From NCBI GenBank assembly GCA_910586805.1, contig CAJUJC010000001.1, positions 1-43,785 on the forward strand: a stretch of DNA of 43,785 nucleotides, written 5' to 3'. A program made the translations under genes and the position numbers. Source of the DNA: an uncultured Erysipelotrichales bacterium. Its GTDB lineage: Bacteria; Bacillota_I; Bacilli_A; Erysipelotrichales; Coprobacillaceae. A model generated the notes under the pieces. That model saw nothing but the letters and a program-made list of their open reading frames with translations, did not search any database and was not told the origin of the DNA. Positions 30,232-39,730 of this stretch are shown one piece after another (positions within the stretch are counted from its first letter, which is position 1; the number at the start of each line of letters is the position of its first letter).

Positions 30232-31605
30232 TTGTATATTGTCATTATTGGTGCTGGGAAAGTCGGTCAATTATTAACACATTACTTATCTAATGAGGGA
30301 CATGATGTTGTTGTGATTGATAAGAATAATATAAAAATAGGAGATATTGTTAATCAGCATGATGTTTTAGGAATATGTGGAAATGGCGCTAATTATGATA
30401 TTTTGTTAGAAGCGAGTGTTTCTAAGGCAGATACTGTGATTGCTGTAACAACATTAGATGAATTAAATATATTAGCAGGTATGATTAGTAAAAGGATGGG
30501 TGCAAAATATACAATTGCACGTGTAAGAAATCCTGATTATTCAAGACAAAAAGAATTCTTGAGAGATCAATTAGGTTTCTCTATGATTATCAATCCTGAA
30601 TTAGAGGCAGCAGATGAAATTAGGCGTTCCATTTTATTTCCATCAGCTATGAAGATTGATACTTTTGCAAAGGGAAAAATTGAATTGGTTGAAATGAGAG
30701 TAAATAAACAAACCAAATTGAATCAAATTTCTTTAAGTCAATTATCAACAGTCACAAAAACAAATGTTTTGATTTGTGCTGTTAAAAGAGATGAAGATGT
30801 TGTGATTCCTAATGGGAATTTTGTTGTGAATGAAAATGATCATATTTATGTAACTGGTTCTCATAAGGATTTAATGCGCTTTGGTTTAGATATTGGTTTG
30901 GTTCATAAAAATATTAAAGATGTTATAATCGTTGGAGGAAGTACAATTGCTTTCTATTTAGCTAAGCAACTGGCTGTTCAGGGTATTAAAACAAAAATTA
31001 TTGAAAAGAATCGTGATAGGTGTATAGAACTGTCTAAAAAATTACCTTATTCTATTATTATAGAGTCTGATGGTAGTGATGAAAATATTCTTTTAGAAGA
31101 AGGTATTAAACGTAGTGATGCTTTTGTTGGGTTAACAGGATTAGATGAAGAAAATATAGTATTGACTATTATTGCCAAACAATTAGGTGTGAATAAGTCT
31201 ATTGCCAAAGTCAATCGTATTTCATTAAATCATATTACAGATATGATGGGAATTGATAGTGTTGTTGATCCTAAGTCAATTGTTGCATCTCAGATTGTTG
31301 GTTATTTACGTGCAAAAGATGCACCTGATGAAACAACAAGTGTACAAACTTTATATAAAATTGTTAATGATCAAGTCGAAGCATTAGAATTTATCGTTAA
31401 TGAAAAAACAAAGTATTTAAAACAACCATTGATGGATATTCATATAAAAAATCATATACTTATTGCAGGGATTTTAAGAGGAGATACGATGATTGTTCCT
31501 AAAGGTCAAGATTGTTTTGAAGTAGGAGATCGTATTATTATTGTCACAACTCATGGACGTTTGTATCAATTAAACGATATTTTTGAGGATTCTTTCTATG
31601 AATAA
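30232..31605 (+). CDS. trkA: Trk system potassium uptake protein TrkA (double RCK)
   Basis: 457 residues, twice the length of KtrA: two RCK units, each with its own Rossmann motif (YIVIIGAGKVGQLLTHYL near the start, VIIVGGSTIAFYLAKQL near 230). A TTG start at 30232 is chosen because GGGAGGAG (30218-30225) precedes it and the domain begins exactly there; the frame continues upstream to 30175 without a binding site and into the preceding terminator. Overlaps trkH by 8 bp. Peripheral NAD(H)-binding regulator of TrkH. Confidence 0.93.
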   Translation: MYIVIIGAGKVGQLLTHYLSNEGHDVVVIDKNNIKIGDIVNQHDVLGICGNGANYDILLEASVSKADTVIAVTTLDELNILAGMISKRMGAKYTIARVRNPDYSRQKEFLRDQLGFSMIINPELEAADEIRRSILFPSAMKIDTFAKGKIELVEMRVNKQTKLNQISLSQLSTVTKTNVLICAVKRDEDVVIPNGNFVVNENDHIYVTGSHKDLMRFGLDIGLVHKNIKDVIIVGGSTIAFYLAKQLAVQGIKTKIIEKNRDRCIELSKKLPYSIIIESDGSDENILLEEGIKRSDAFVGLTGLDEENIVLTIIAKQLGVNKSIAKVNRISLNHITDMMGIDSVVDPKSIVASQIVGYLRAKDAPDETTSVQTLYKIVNDQVEALEFIVNEKTKYLKQPLMDIHIKNHILIAGILRGDTMIVPKGQDCFEVGDRIIIVTTHGRLYQLNDIFEDSFYE

Positions 31606-32989
31606 GAAGATGATTCTTTATACTCTAGGAAAGATGTTAAAGATGGAAGGATATTTGTTATTGTTACCATTTTTAACGGGAGTGATTTATCAAGAAAGTG
31701 TTTCTATTTATTTTCTCATTGTTGCAATAAGTGTTTGGTTACTTGGGACATTTATTAGTTATCATAAGCCTAAAATTCATACGATTTATGCAAGAGAAGG
31801 TTTTTTAATTGTTGCATTAAGTTGGTTTTGTTTATCACTGTTTGGTGCTTTTCCTTTATGGACTTCACAAGAAATCCCATCTTATATTGATGCCTTTTTT
31901 GAGATTGTTTCAGGTTTTACAACAACAGGATCATCAATTTTGAATGATATTGAAGCTTTATCACATGCTTCTTTGTTTTGGAGAAGTTTTTCTCATTGGA
32001 TTGGTGGTATGGGAATTTTGGTGTTCGTTGTGGCTTTTTTACCTGATGCCAGTGGAACAACTTTACATATTTTAAAAGCGGAAATGCCAGGACCAGTCGT
32101 TGGTAAACTTGTCTCAAAAGTGAAAATGACTTCACAGTTGTTATATAAGATTTATACTGCATTAACGTTATTAGAAGTTATATTTTTGATGGCAGGTGGT
32201 ATGTCATTCTTTGATAGTTTGCTTAATTCATTTGCGACAGCAGGAACAGGTGGTTTTGCTATAAAAAATTCTTCTATTGCATTTTATAACAATGCTTACT
32301 TTGATATGGTTATGACTGTTTTTATGATTTTGTTTGGTATTAATTTTAACTTAATTTATTTCATACTTATTAAAAAAATATCAACAGTTTTTAAAAGTGA
32401 AGAGTTAAGATGGTATTTAGGTATTATCGTTTGTGCAACAATGCTTATTACATTAAATATTATGCATATGTATCCTAGTTTACTAGAAGCTTTTCGATAT
32501 GCTGTATTCCAGGTCGCTTCTGTTATCACAACAACAGGTTTTATAACTGCTGACTTTGCTTTATGGCCTTTCTTTTCACAAATCATTTTATTTTTATTGA
32601 TGTTTGTAGGGGCTATGGCTGGTTCAACTGGTGGAGGTATCAAAGTATCTCGTATTGTTATTTATATAAAAAATGCATTTTCTGAAATGAAACGTATGGT
32701 TCATCCACACAGTGTTGTTTCAATAAAATTTGAAGATCAACACGTTGAACCATCTGTGATTAATAATATTCATACATACCTTGTTTCATATTTTATGGTC
32801 TTTTGTAGTTCTTTACTTATTTTAGCACTACAAAACATAGATTTTACATCTGCTATTACTGCTGTAACAACTTATATTAATAATGTTGGTCCTGGTCTTG
32901 GGATTGTTGGTCCAACAGGAAATTTTTCCAATATTAATGTTGTTTTCACCAAGTTTATGGAGAAAATAAAACAGTTTTTTATGAATTGA
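31598..32989 (+). CDS. trkH: Trk system potassium uptake channel TrkH
   Basis: 463 residues. Filter-type loops TTTGSSIL, ATAGTGGF, TTTGFIT and YINNVGPGLG, plus the long TrkH loop SHWIGGMGILVFVVAFLP and AGSTGGGIKVSR. GAGGAT (31585-31590) fits ATG 31598, which lies inside the 3' end of trkA. Works with TrkA as a K+ uptake system distinct from the KtrBA-like pair upstream. Confidence 0.93.
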   Translation: MNKKMILYTLGKMLKMEGYLLLLPFLTGVIYQESVSIYFLIVAISVWLLGTFISYHKPKIHTIYAREGFLIVALSWFCLSLFGAFPLWTSQEIPSYIDAFFEIVSGFTTTGSSILNDIEALSHASLFWRSFSHWIGGMGILVFVVAFLPDASGTTLHILKAEMPGPVVGKLVSKVKMTSQLLYKIYTALTLLEVIFLMAGGMSFFDSLLNSFATAGTGGFAIKNSSIAFYNNAYFDMVMTVFMILFGINFNLIYFILIKKISTVFKSEELRWYLGIIVCATMLITLNIMHMYPSLLEAFRYAVFQVASVITTTGFITADFALWPFFSQIILFLLMFVGAMAGSTGGGIKVSRIVIYIKNAFSEMKRMVHPHSVVSIKFEDQHVEPSVINNIHTYLVSYFMVFCSSLLILALQNIDFTSAITAVTTYINNVGPGLGIVGPTGNFSNINVVFTKFMEKIKQFFMN

Positions 32990-32995
32990 TTGTTT

Positions 32996-33030
32996 AAAAA
33001 GGATATCTTTAGATTTTGATATTCTTTTTT
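32996..33030 (+). terminator. Terminator after trkH
   Basis: AAAAAGGATATC / GATATTCTTTTT stem with one G-U pair, loop 10 nt, T run. Confidence 0.8.
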
Positions 33031-33103
33031 GTTTGGAGTGATAATATTGCAGTAGTAAAACTTATTTTATCAAAGTGAAGATAAAAATATTCATTTTCTA
33101 TTT

Positions 33104-33595
33104 TTATGCAACATTGATTTCTTCATTTGTTTTAGCATCATAGTAGTGAATATCTCTTGTTTGTGTATCTATAAGAACATATGTATTTTTTCTAGGATAA
33201 CTTCTTCCTAAAGTTAGACTCCCTGGATTTATGATGATAACTTCTTCATCTTGGTAAAAATAAGGAATATGAGTATGTCCAAAACAAATGATGTCAGCAG
33301 GATATTCTTTAAGAAGCATCTTTAAAGATGGTGGATCATATGCAAAAGAATGAGTATGACCATGTGTAATGGTAAATGTCAAATCATCAATTGTGAAATG
33401 TGCAATAGAGGGAATATCTCCAAAATCATTATTTCCTCTACATAAATAAAGACGTGAAATATCTCCACTTTTATAACCTAAATAGATATCTCCACAATGA
33501 ATAATAGTTTCAATATTTTGAAACTTTGAAATAAATTTTTGTAATTCGTTTTTTCTTAAAAAATGTGTATCGCTTATTAGCAAAATTTGACTCAT
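33104..33595 (-). CDS. YfcE/MJ0936-type metallophosphodiesterase
   Basis: 163 residues. All metal-binding motifs of the small calcineurin-like phosphodiesterases are present: LLISDTH (Asp9, His11), HCGD, RGNND (GNCD or GNHD in most relatives), THGHTH, CFGHTH and NPGS. Substrates of such enzymes are mostly known only from artificial phosphodiesters. AGGAGG lies too close to the first ATG (33601), so the second ATG, two codons in, is the likely start. Single gene, divergent from the ABC transporter genes. Confidence 0.9.
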   Translation of the reverse strand: MSQILLISDTHFLRKNELQKFISKFQNIETIIHCGDIYLGYKSGDISRLYLCRGNNDFGDIPSIAHFTIDDLTFTITHGHTHSFAYDPPSLKMLLKEYPADIICFGHTHIPYFYQDEEVIIINPGSLTLGRSYPRKNTYVLIDTQTRDIHYYDAKTNEEINVA

Positions 33596-33677
33596 AAACA
33601 TCCTCCTATCTTTGTTTTTCCTTGAAAATATGCTATTATAATTATATTAACAAATTAAACAAAGGATGATAAGTATA

Positions 33678-34382
33678 ATGTGTGCATTAATTCAATTTAA
33701 AAACATAATTAAGAGTTATACAATGGGTGATATTACGATCAATGCAAGTGATGGTGTTGATTTTGAAGTCTGCAAAGGAGAGTTTGTGGTGATTGTTGGT
33801 GCTTCAGGAGCTGGTAAGACAACAATATTAAACTTATTAGGAGGTATGGATACACCAACAAGTGGTTCTATTCTTGTAGATGGAGAAAATATTGCTTTAT
33901 TTGATGAGAAAAGATTAACTGAATATCGTAGGGATGATATTGGTTTTGTCTTTCAATTTTATAATTTGGTTCAAAATCTAACAGCTTTAGAAAATGTGGA
34001 ACTTGCAACTCAAATATCAAAAAATCCATTAGATCCTAGTCATATTTTAGAACGTGTAGGATTGGCAGAACGTATGTCCAATTTCCCAGCTCAATTATCT
34101 GGTGGGGAACAACAACGTGTAGCTATTGCAAGAGCAATTGCCAAAAATCCTAAACTCTTATTATGTGATGAACCAACTGGCGCGCTAGATTATCAAACAG
34201 GCAAATCTATATTAGGATTATTAAGAGAAATGTGTGACACTTACAAAATGACAGTTGTTGTCATTACTCATAACTCAGCTTTAGCACCTATGGCTGATCG
34301 TGTTATCCATTTAAAAAATGGAAAAGTTCAATCTATGGAATTGAATGACAATCCAATGCCAATCGAGGATATAGAATGGTAA
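33678..34382 (+). CDS. ABC transporter ATPase, MacB/LolD type
   Basis: About 234 residues. Walker A GASGAGKTT, Q-loop in FVFQFYNLVQNLTALENV, signature LSGGEQQRVAIARA, Walker B LLLCDEPTGALD, H-loop VITHNS. The GALD box and the FQFYNLVQNLTALENV stretch mark the MacB/LolD branch that drives FtsX-type permeases by mechanotransmission. Two in-frame ATGs, 33666 and 33678, are possible; AAAGG fits the second better, though the spacer is long. Overlaps the permease gene by 7 bp. Confidence 0.92.
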   Translation: MCALIQFKNIIKSYTMGDITINASDGVDFEVCKGEFVVIVGASGAGKTTILNLLGGMDTPTSGSILVDGENIALFDEKRLTEYRRDDIGFVFQFYNLVQNLTALENVELATQISKNPLDPSHILERVGLAERMSNFPAQLSGGEQQRVAIARAIAKNPKLLLCDEPTGALDYQTGKSILGLLREMCDTYKMTVVVITHNSALAPMADRVIHLKNGKVQSMELNDNPMPIEDIEW

Positions 34383-37300
34383 GTAAAAAAATGTATTGGA
34401 AGAATTTAAGAAAAAATATACTTTCTTCCAAAGCAAGATTTTTATCTATATTTTCCATTGTTTTCTTAGGTGCGGCGTTCTTTGCTGGTCTTAGAAATAC
34501 GCCAGGAACGATGATGAAATCAATGGATAGTTATCTTGATCAACATCGATTTGCGGATTTGACATATATAGCAACACTTGGTTTTGGTGAAGATGATTTG
34601 AAGGCTATTGAAAATATTCAAGGTATTGAAATAGAATATGGATATCAATTTGATGCACAGACATTATTAAATAATAAATTAACAGGTGTTAAGGTTTTGA
34701 CATCATCTCAGTTTGATGAAAATATGATTAATTATCCTGATTTACAAGAAGGAAGATTTCCAAAGAAAAACGATGAATGTGTGATTGATAGTCAAATGGC
34801 TCTTATGCAAATCAAAATTGGCGATCAATTAAAGATTTCAAATAATCAGGGCGAAAAAGCATTTACAGTTGTCGGGATTGTGAATGATGTTCGTTATTTA
34901 GCGATTACTGAAAGAGGGACAAATACGTTAGGTGATGGTACAAATGAAGGATTTATTGAAATTTTAAATGAAGATAACGATTTTTTAGCAATGCCTAAAG
35001 AATTATATGATTTAAGAGATGAAGATTTATTATATAATCAGTTATCTGTCAAGGTAGAAGGAGCAGAACAATATAATATATTTAGTCATGAGTATGATGA
35101 GTATATTGAAGATGTCAATACAAAGTTAAAAAGTACACTTTCATTAAGAATGAGTGATTTGTATGAAACGATTTCTAGTGAGGCTAAAGAAGAATTGAGA
35201 AAAGCTGAAAAGAAATATAATAATGGATATGATACTTTTGTTAAGAATAAGGATAATTTTGATGCTACAATTTTAAAAGCAAAAATACAACTTACAAATG
35301 CAAAAATTGAATTGGCTAAAAATGAAACACAATATTTAAAAGCACAAGGACAGGCTGGCAAAGAAGTTCAAAAAATGTTAGAAACAGTAGAGCAAACTGC
35401 TAAAGAACTTGAAAGTAGCCTTGATAGTTTAAATAAAAAATTAGAGGATTATAAAGATACTCCTATCCTTTCTGTTCCACCTGAAATCAAAGAAATTCAA
35501 AAACAAATGAGTGAAATTCAAAAAATCATTCAATCATCACAAGGAGCTATTGATGGTTTTGATCAATTAAATAATGCTTCTATGCAAATTCAACAAGCAA
35601 AATTACAAATAGAAGCCCAAGAAAATCAACTCACATTAACTGAACTTCAAACAAGAAATGAATTAGAATCAGCACAAAAAGAATTGGATAAATCTAAGAT
35701 TCTTTTAGATGAAGCAAAAGAAGATATGAATGCTATTTCTAAAGGAAAGGTTTATACCTTGACAAGACATGAAATAGCAGGAATTGTGAGTTATGATACA
35801 AATGTCGAATCTATTACTGCGATTGCAAAAATCTTTCCACTTTTATTTTTCTTAGTATCAGCACTTGTTTCATTAACAACAATGACAAGAATGGTAGAAG
35901 AACAAAGAGGTCAAAGTGGAACTTTAAGAGCTTTAGGCTATTCAAAATGGGATGTTATCAAACAATATATTGTTTATGTCATTATGGCAACTTTCTTTGC
36001 TTGTGTATTAGGTATTGTGATTGGAACTGAGCTTTTCCCTAGAATTATATATTATTTATATAATTTAATGATGTTTAAAGCCAATGCACCAACACTTATT
36101 TATTCAGGAATTGATATTGCTTTTCAAACATTTATGATTTCAGTGTTTGTAACACTGTTTGCAACATTATCTGTATGTTTCAAAGAATTAAATTTAACAC
36201 CTGCAGTTTTGATGAGACCAAAATCACCAAAGATTGGAAAACGTATTTTGATTGAGAGAATAACATTTATATGGAAAAGAATGTCTTTTAATCAAAAAGT
36301 AACGATGCGTAATATTTTTAGATATAAAAAACGATTTTTCATGTCTATTATTGGTATTGCAGGATGTACTGCATTGATTATTACAGGTTTTGGTATTAAA
36401 AATTCAGTATCACAAATTGTTCCTAAGCAATTTGATGATATATTTATATATGATGGCTTAGCAAGGCTAGAAGAAGAGATACATGCTAAGGAAGCCAAAG
36501 ACTATCAAGAACAATTATTAAAAAGAGACGATATTACAAATGTAGAATATGTTTATAGTCAAAGTATAGAAATGATGAAGAATAAAGAGGATATTTATGC
36601 TAATCTTGTTGTTTATCAATCTATGGATAATATACAAAATTTTATTCAATTTAGAGATTTGAATACACAAAAGAAACTTTCACTTGATGAAGAAGGTGTT
36701 ATCTTATCAGTGAAAGCTGCTGAAATATTAGGGGTTCATAAAGATGACACTTTAGATTTTCAATTGAATGATGTCAAATATAGTGTAAAGGTTTCAGGAA
36801 TAACTGAAAATTATTTTATGCATTATATGTATATGTCTCAAACACTTTATGAAAACATAACAAATGAATCATTAAATTTTAATAATGCTTATGTGAATTT
36901 AAAAGATGATACACCATCAAATAGAGGAACAATTGAAGCATTTATGAAAGATAAAGGATATGGAAATATTTCATACAATGATAGTAGCGATAGTGATTTT
37001 ATGAAGCAAATTGATAGTATTGATATTGTTGTTGTGATTTTAATTGTATGTGCAGGAGCTTTGAATTTTATTGTTCTTTATAATTTGACAAATATTAATA
37101 TTCAAGAAAGAAAGAGTGAGATTGCAACAATTAAAGTTTTAGGATTTAGACGTAAAGAAGTTTATGATTATATTTTTAGAGAAAATATTATATTGTCAGT
37201 GATTGGATCTATTGTTGGAATGTTTTTAGGTTTTGTTGTTCATATGTATATTATTAGAACAGTAGAATTAGATTTAACGATGTTTGAAAGACATTTAAAT

Positions 37301-37420
37301 GTTATGAGTTATGTTTATGCAGTTGCCATAACTATTGGCTTTACAATGTTGATTAATTTTACGATGCGACGTGTTTTAAATAAAGTGAATATGGTTGAAT
37401 CATTAAAAAGTATAGAATAG
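34376..37420 (+). CDS. Large FtsX-like ABC permease with extracellular coiled coil
   Basis: 1014 residues. One membrane helix near the N-terminus (FLSIFSIVFLGAAFFAGL), an external domain, a long charged coiled-coil region (about 255-465, many EL/QK/KLE heptads, with one Pro-rich break at PPEIKEIQK), then FtsX permease core one (helices about 485-610). A second short helix near 660 and second external domain (about 690-880) precede FtsX core two (about 885-1010). Two cores in one chain mean it may work without a partner permease. Role: likely export or membrane-to-surface signalling of an unknown envelope substrate. Confidence 0.88.
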   Translation: MVSKKMYWKNLRKNILSSKARFLSIFSIVFLGAAFFAGLRNTPGTMMKSMDSYLDQHRFADLTYIATLGFGEDDLKAIENIQGIEIEYGYQFDAQTLLNNKLTGVKVLTSSQFDENMINYPDLQEGRFPKKNDECVIDSQMALMQIKIGDQLKISNNQGEKAFTVVGIVNDVRYLAITERGTNTLGDGTNEGFIEILNEDNDFLAMPKELYDLRDEDLLYNQLSVKVEGAEQYNIFSHEYDEYIEDVNTKLKSTLSLRMSDLYETISSEAKEELRKAEKKYNNGYDTFVKNKDNFDATILKAKIQLTNAKIELAKNETQYLKAQGQAGKEVQKMLETVEQTAKELESSLDSLNKKLEDYKDTPILSVPPEIKEIQKQMSEIQKIIQSSQGAIDGFDQLNNASMQIQQAKLQIEAQENQLTLTELQTRNELESAQKELDKSKILLDEAKEDMNAISKGKVYTLTRHEIAGIVSYDTNVESITAIAKIFPLLFFLVSALVSLTTMTRMVEEQRGQSGTLRALGYSKWDVIKQYIVYVIMATFFACVLGIVIGTELFPRIIYYLYNLMMFKANAPTLIYSGIDIAFQTFMISVFVTLFATLSVCFKELNLTPAVLMRPKSPKIGKRILIERITFIWKRMSFNQKVTMRNIFRYKKRFFMSIIGIAGCTALIITGFGIKNSVSQIVPKQFDDIFIYDGLARLEEEIHAKEAKDYQEQLLKRDDITNVEYVYSQSIEMMKNKEDIYANLVVYQSMDNIQNFIQFRDLNTQKKLSLDEEGVILSVKAAEILGVHKDDTLDFQLNDVKYSVKVSGITENYFMHYMYMSQTLYENITNESLNFNNAYVNLKDDTPSNRGTIEAFMKDKGYGNISYNDSSDSDFMKQIDSIDIVVVILIVCAGALNFIVLYNLTNINIQERKSEIATIKVLGFRRKEVYDYIFRENIILSVIGSIVGMFLGFVVHMYIIRTVELDLTMFERHLNVMSYVYAVAITIGFTMLINFTMRRVLNKVNMVESLKSIE

Positions 37421-37452
37421 TTGGAGGATATCTTTAACTATTCTTTTGTTTT
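37415..37452 (+). terminator. Terminator after the ABC permease gene
   Basis: GAATAGTT / AACTATTC stem, 13-nt loop, followed by a T-rich stretch; overlaps the stop codon. Confidence 0.75.
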
Positions 37453-37557
37453 ATTCATAATCGTATACAATTTATTATAAATAAATGTTTATTTTTATTG
37501 AAAACCGAAATTTTTTTATGTTTTTTAGAATATTGTGAAAAAATTATAAAATTATTG

Positions 37558-37585
37558 TTGACTTGTGGAAAATGTTTAGTATAAT
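37558..37585 (+). promoter_or_regulatory. Promoter of the branched-chain amino acid transport operon
   Basis: TTGACT (37558-37563), 16-bp spacer, TATAAT (37580-37585), 38 bp before the ATG. Confidence 0.8.
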
Positions 37586-37623
37586 AGTGGCTATACTATA
37601 AAATGTGGAAAAGGGGAAGGTTT

Positions 37624-38784
37624 ATGAATTATAAAAAAGTATTATCAACAATTGCTGTTGCGAGTATGTTAGCAGCATGTGGAAATGGAGGAGGAAATAC
37701 TCCAAGTGAAGGAACAACATTAAAAGATGGGGATACTATTAAAATTGGTTTCATTGGACCTAAGACTGGTAAAACTTCAGCATATGGTATTCCAGTAGCA
37801 AATACTATTGAATTGGCTGTTGCTGATTATAACAATGATCCTAATTCAAAGTATAAAGTAGAATTGGTTAGTGAAGATTCTAGAGGTAGTGAACAAGAAG
37901 CTATTAATGCTTATCAAAAATTAAAAGGTGAAGGTGTTATTGGTATTGTTGGACCAGTTATCACTGCTGAAGGTGGAGCTTTAGGAGAAGCATCAAAAGC
38001 TGATTTAATGCCTATTGTATCTTCTAGTACTTCTGGAGATAATTTAACTTTAAACGCAGATGGATCAACAAGAGCTAACTACTTTAGAACTTGTTCAAAT
38101 GACTCAATGGGTGGTAAAACAATTGCAAAGGCAATTGGTGAAGGAAAAGTTCCTAATGTTAAAAAAGTTGCTATTTTAACAAATAGTGATAGTGATTATA
38201 GCATTGGTTGTACAGAATCATTTAAAGCACAAGCTGAAGCTGATAAAACTCAAATTGTATTAGAAGATAGTTATCCTGATGGACAAAAAGACTTTAAAAC
38301 ATATATTCAAAAAGTACAAAGTTCAGGAGCTGATACAGTTTATATTCCTGATTACTATCAAACAATTAGTGTTATGGTTAAACAATTTAAAGATGCTGGA
38401 TTTGATGGTACATTTGTTGGTACTGATGGTTGGGATGGCGTATTAGAAATTGAAGGTATTGATAAATCATTATTTAATGGTGCATATTATACAAATACAT
38501 TTGATGATCGTACTGATGAAGTAAAATCTTATGTGAAAGCATATAAAGATAAATATGGTTCTGATACAAATATGTTTGGTACAATGGCTTATGATGCAAC
38601 TATGGTATTGTTAAAAGCTATTGAAGCTGCTGGAACAACAAGTCCAGAAGCAATTAATAAAGCTTTAGAAGCAACTGATTATACTGGTATTACAGGACAC
38701 TTTGCATTTGATAAACAACATAATCCAACAAAGGATTTGGTTGTTAAAACAATCAAAGATGAAAAATATTCTTATTTGGATTAA
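37624..38784 (+). CDS. Branched-chain amino acid ABC transporter, substrate-binding lipoprotein
   Basis: 386 residues. Lipobox LAAC with Cys19, a Gly/Asn-rich linker, then a type I periplasmic-binding fold (IKIGFIGPKTGKTSAYGIPV, GVIGIVGPVITAEG, FVGTDGWDG). It captures the substrate outside the membrane for LivHMGF. The ligand is probably a branched-chain or related amino acid, but this family also binds amides and urea. AAGGGGAAGG fits ATG 37624; an in-frame ATG at 37603 is less likely. A hairpin behind this gene would give it a higher level than the downstream genes. Confidence 0.92.
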   Translation: MNYKKVLSTIAVASMLAACGNGGGNTPSEGTTLKDGDTIKIGFIGPKTGKTSAYGIPVANTIELAVADYNNDPNSKYKVELVSEDSRGSEQEAINAYQKLKGEGVIGIVGPVITAEGGALGEASKADLMPIVSSSTSGDNLTLNADGSTRANYFRTCSNDSMGGKTIAKAIGEGKVPNVKKVAILTNSDSDYSIGCTESFKAQAEADKTQIVLEDSYPDGQKDFKTYIQKVQSSGADTVYIPDYYQTISVMVKQFKDAGFDGTFVGTDGWDGVLEIEGIDKSLFNGAYYTNTFDDRTDEVKSYVKAYKDKYGSDTNMFGTMAYDATMVLLKAIEAAGTTSPEAINKALEATDYTGITGHFAFDKQHNPTKDLVVKTIKDEKYSYLD

Positions 38785-38794
38785 TTAAAAAAAT

Positions 38795-38826
38795 AAATAA
38801 AGGAGAAACTTCTCCTTTATTTTTTT
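38795..38826 (+). terminator. Partial terminator between the binding protein and permease genes
   Basis: A perfect 12-bp stem AAATAAAGGAGA and its complement, AACT loop, then T run. The next gene starts 17 bp later and has no visible promoter of its own, so read-through must occur. Confidence 0.8.
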
Positions 38827-38842
38827 GAAAGGGAGGTTACAT

Positions 38843-39718
38843 ATGGAATTTGTTGCACAAATGATTAACGGTTTAAGTACAGGGGGAATGTATGCGTTAG
38901 TCGCTATTGGGTATACAATGGTTTATGGTATTGCAAAAATGATTAACTTTGCACATGGTGAAATTATCATGGTAGGAGCATATTTAGCGTATATTGCAAC
39001 TTCAATGATGGGTATGCCATCATATGTGAGTATTGTGATTTCTATTTTTGGATGTGCATTGCTTGGGGTTGTTACTGAAAAGGTTGCATATAAACCATTA
39101 AGAAACAGTGGAAGTTTAGCTGTATTAATTACAGCTATTGGTGTAAGTTATTTATTACAAAATGTCTTTTTGGTTTTATTTGGATCAGCTGCAAAAACAT
39201 TCCCAACATATATTCCAGCTGGAACAATTCAATTTTTTGGTATTTCAATTACTTATGTTTCATTAATTTCATTAATTTTAACAGGAATATGTTCAGCAGC
39301 ACTCTTATTCTTTGTCAATAAAACACGTATTGGAAAAGCAATGCGTGCAGTCAGTGAGGATAAAGGTGCAGCAGAATTAATGGGAATTAATGTCAACAAT
39401 ACAATTTCATTAACTTTTGCTATTGGTTCAGGTTTAGGAGCAATCGCAGGGGTTATTTATGGAATGAGTTATTCTTTGATTGACCCTTATATTGGAGCGA
39501 TGTTAGGTATTAAAGCATTCATTGCTGCAGTATTGGGTGGTATTGGAAGTATTCAAGGTGCAATGGTTGGAGGAATTGTTATTGGAATTGCGGAAGCATT
39601 TACTATATCTTATGTTTCATCAACATTCTCTGATGCTGTTGTATTTGGTATTTTAATTTTTATCTTACTTGTTAAACCTGCAGGTTTATTTGGTAAAAAT
39701 GTAAGAGAGAAAGTGTAG
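38843..39718 (+). CDS. livH: Branched-chain amino acid ABC transporter permease LivH
   Basis: 291 residues, about eight membrane helices. The LivH opening GLSTGGMYALVAIGYTMVYG and INFAHGEIIMVGAY, plus the cytoplasmic EAA-like loop AMRAVSEDKGAAELMGINVN, are clear. GGGAGG (38831-38836) gives ATG 38843 as start. Forms the membrane channel with LivM. Confidence 0.95.
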   Translation: MEFVAQMINGLSTGGMYALVAIGYTMVYGIAKMINFAHGEIIMVGAYLAYIATSMMGMPSYVSIVISIFGCALLGVVTEKVAYKPLRNSGSLAVLITAIGVSYLLQNVFLVLFGSAAKTFPTYIPAGTIQFFGISITYVSLISLILTGICSAALLFFVNKTRIGKAMRAVSEDKGAAELMGINVNNTISLTFAIGSGLGAIAGVIYGMSYSLIDPYIGAMLGIKAFIAAVLGGIGSIQGAMVGGIVIGIAEAFTISYVSSTFSDAVVFGILIFILLVKPAGLFGKNVREKV

Positions 39719-39730
39719 GTGGCAGGGATT

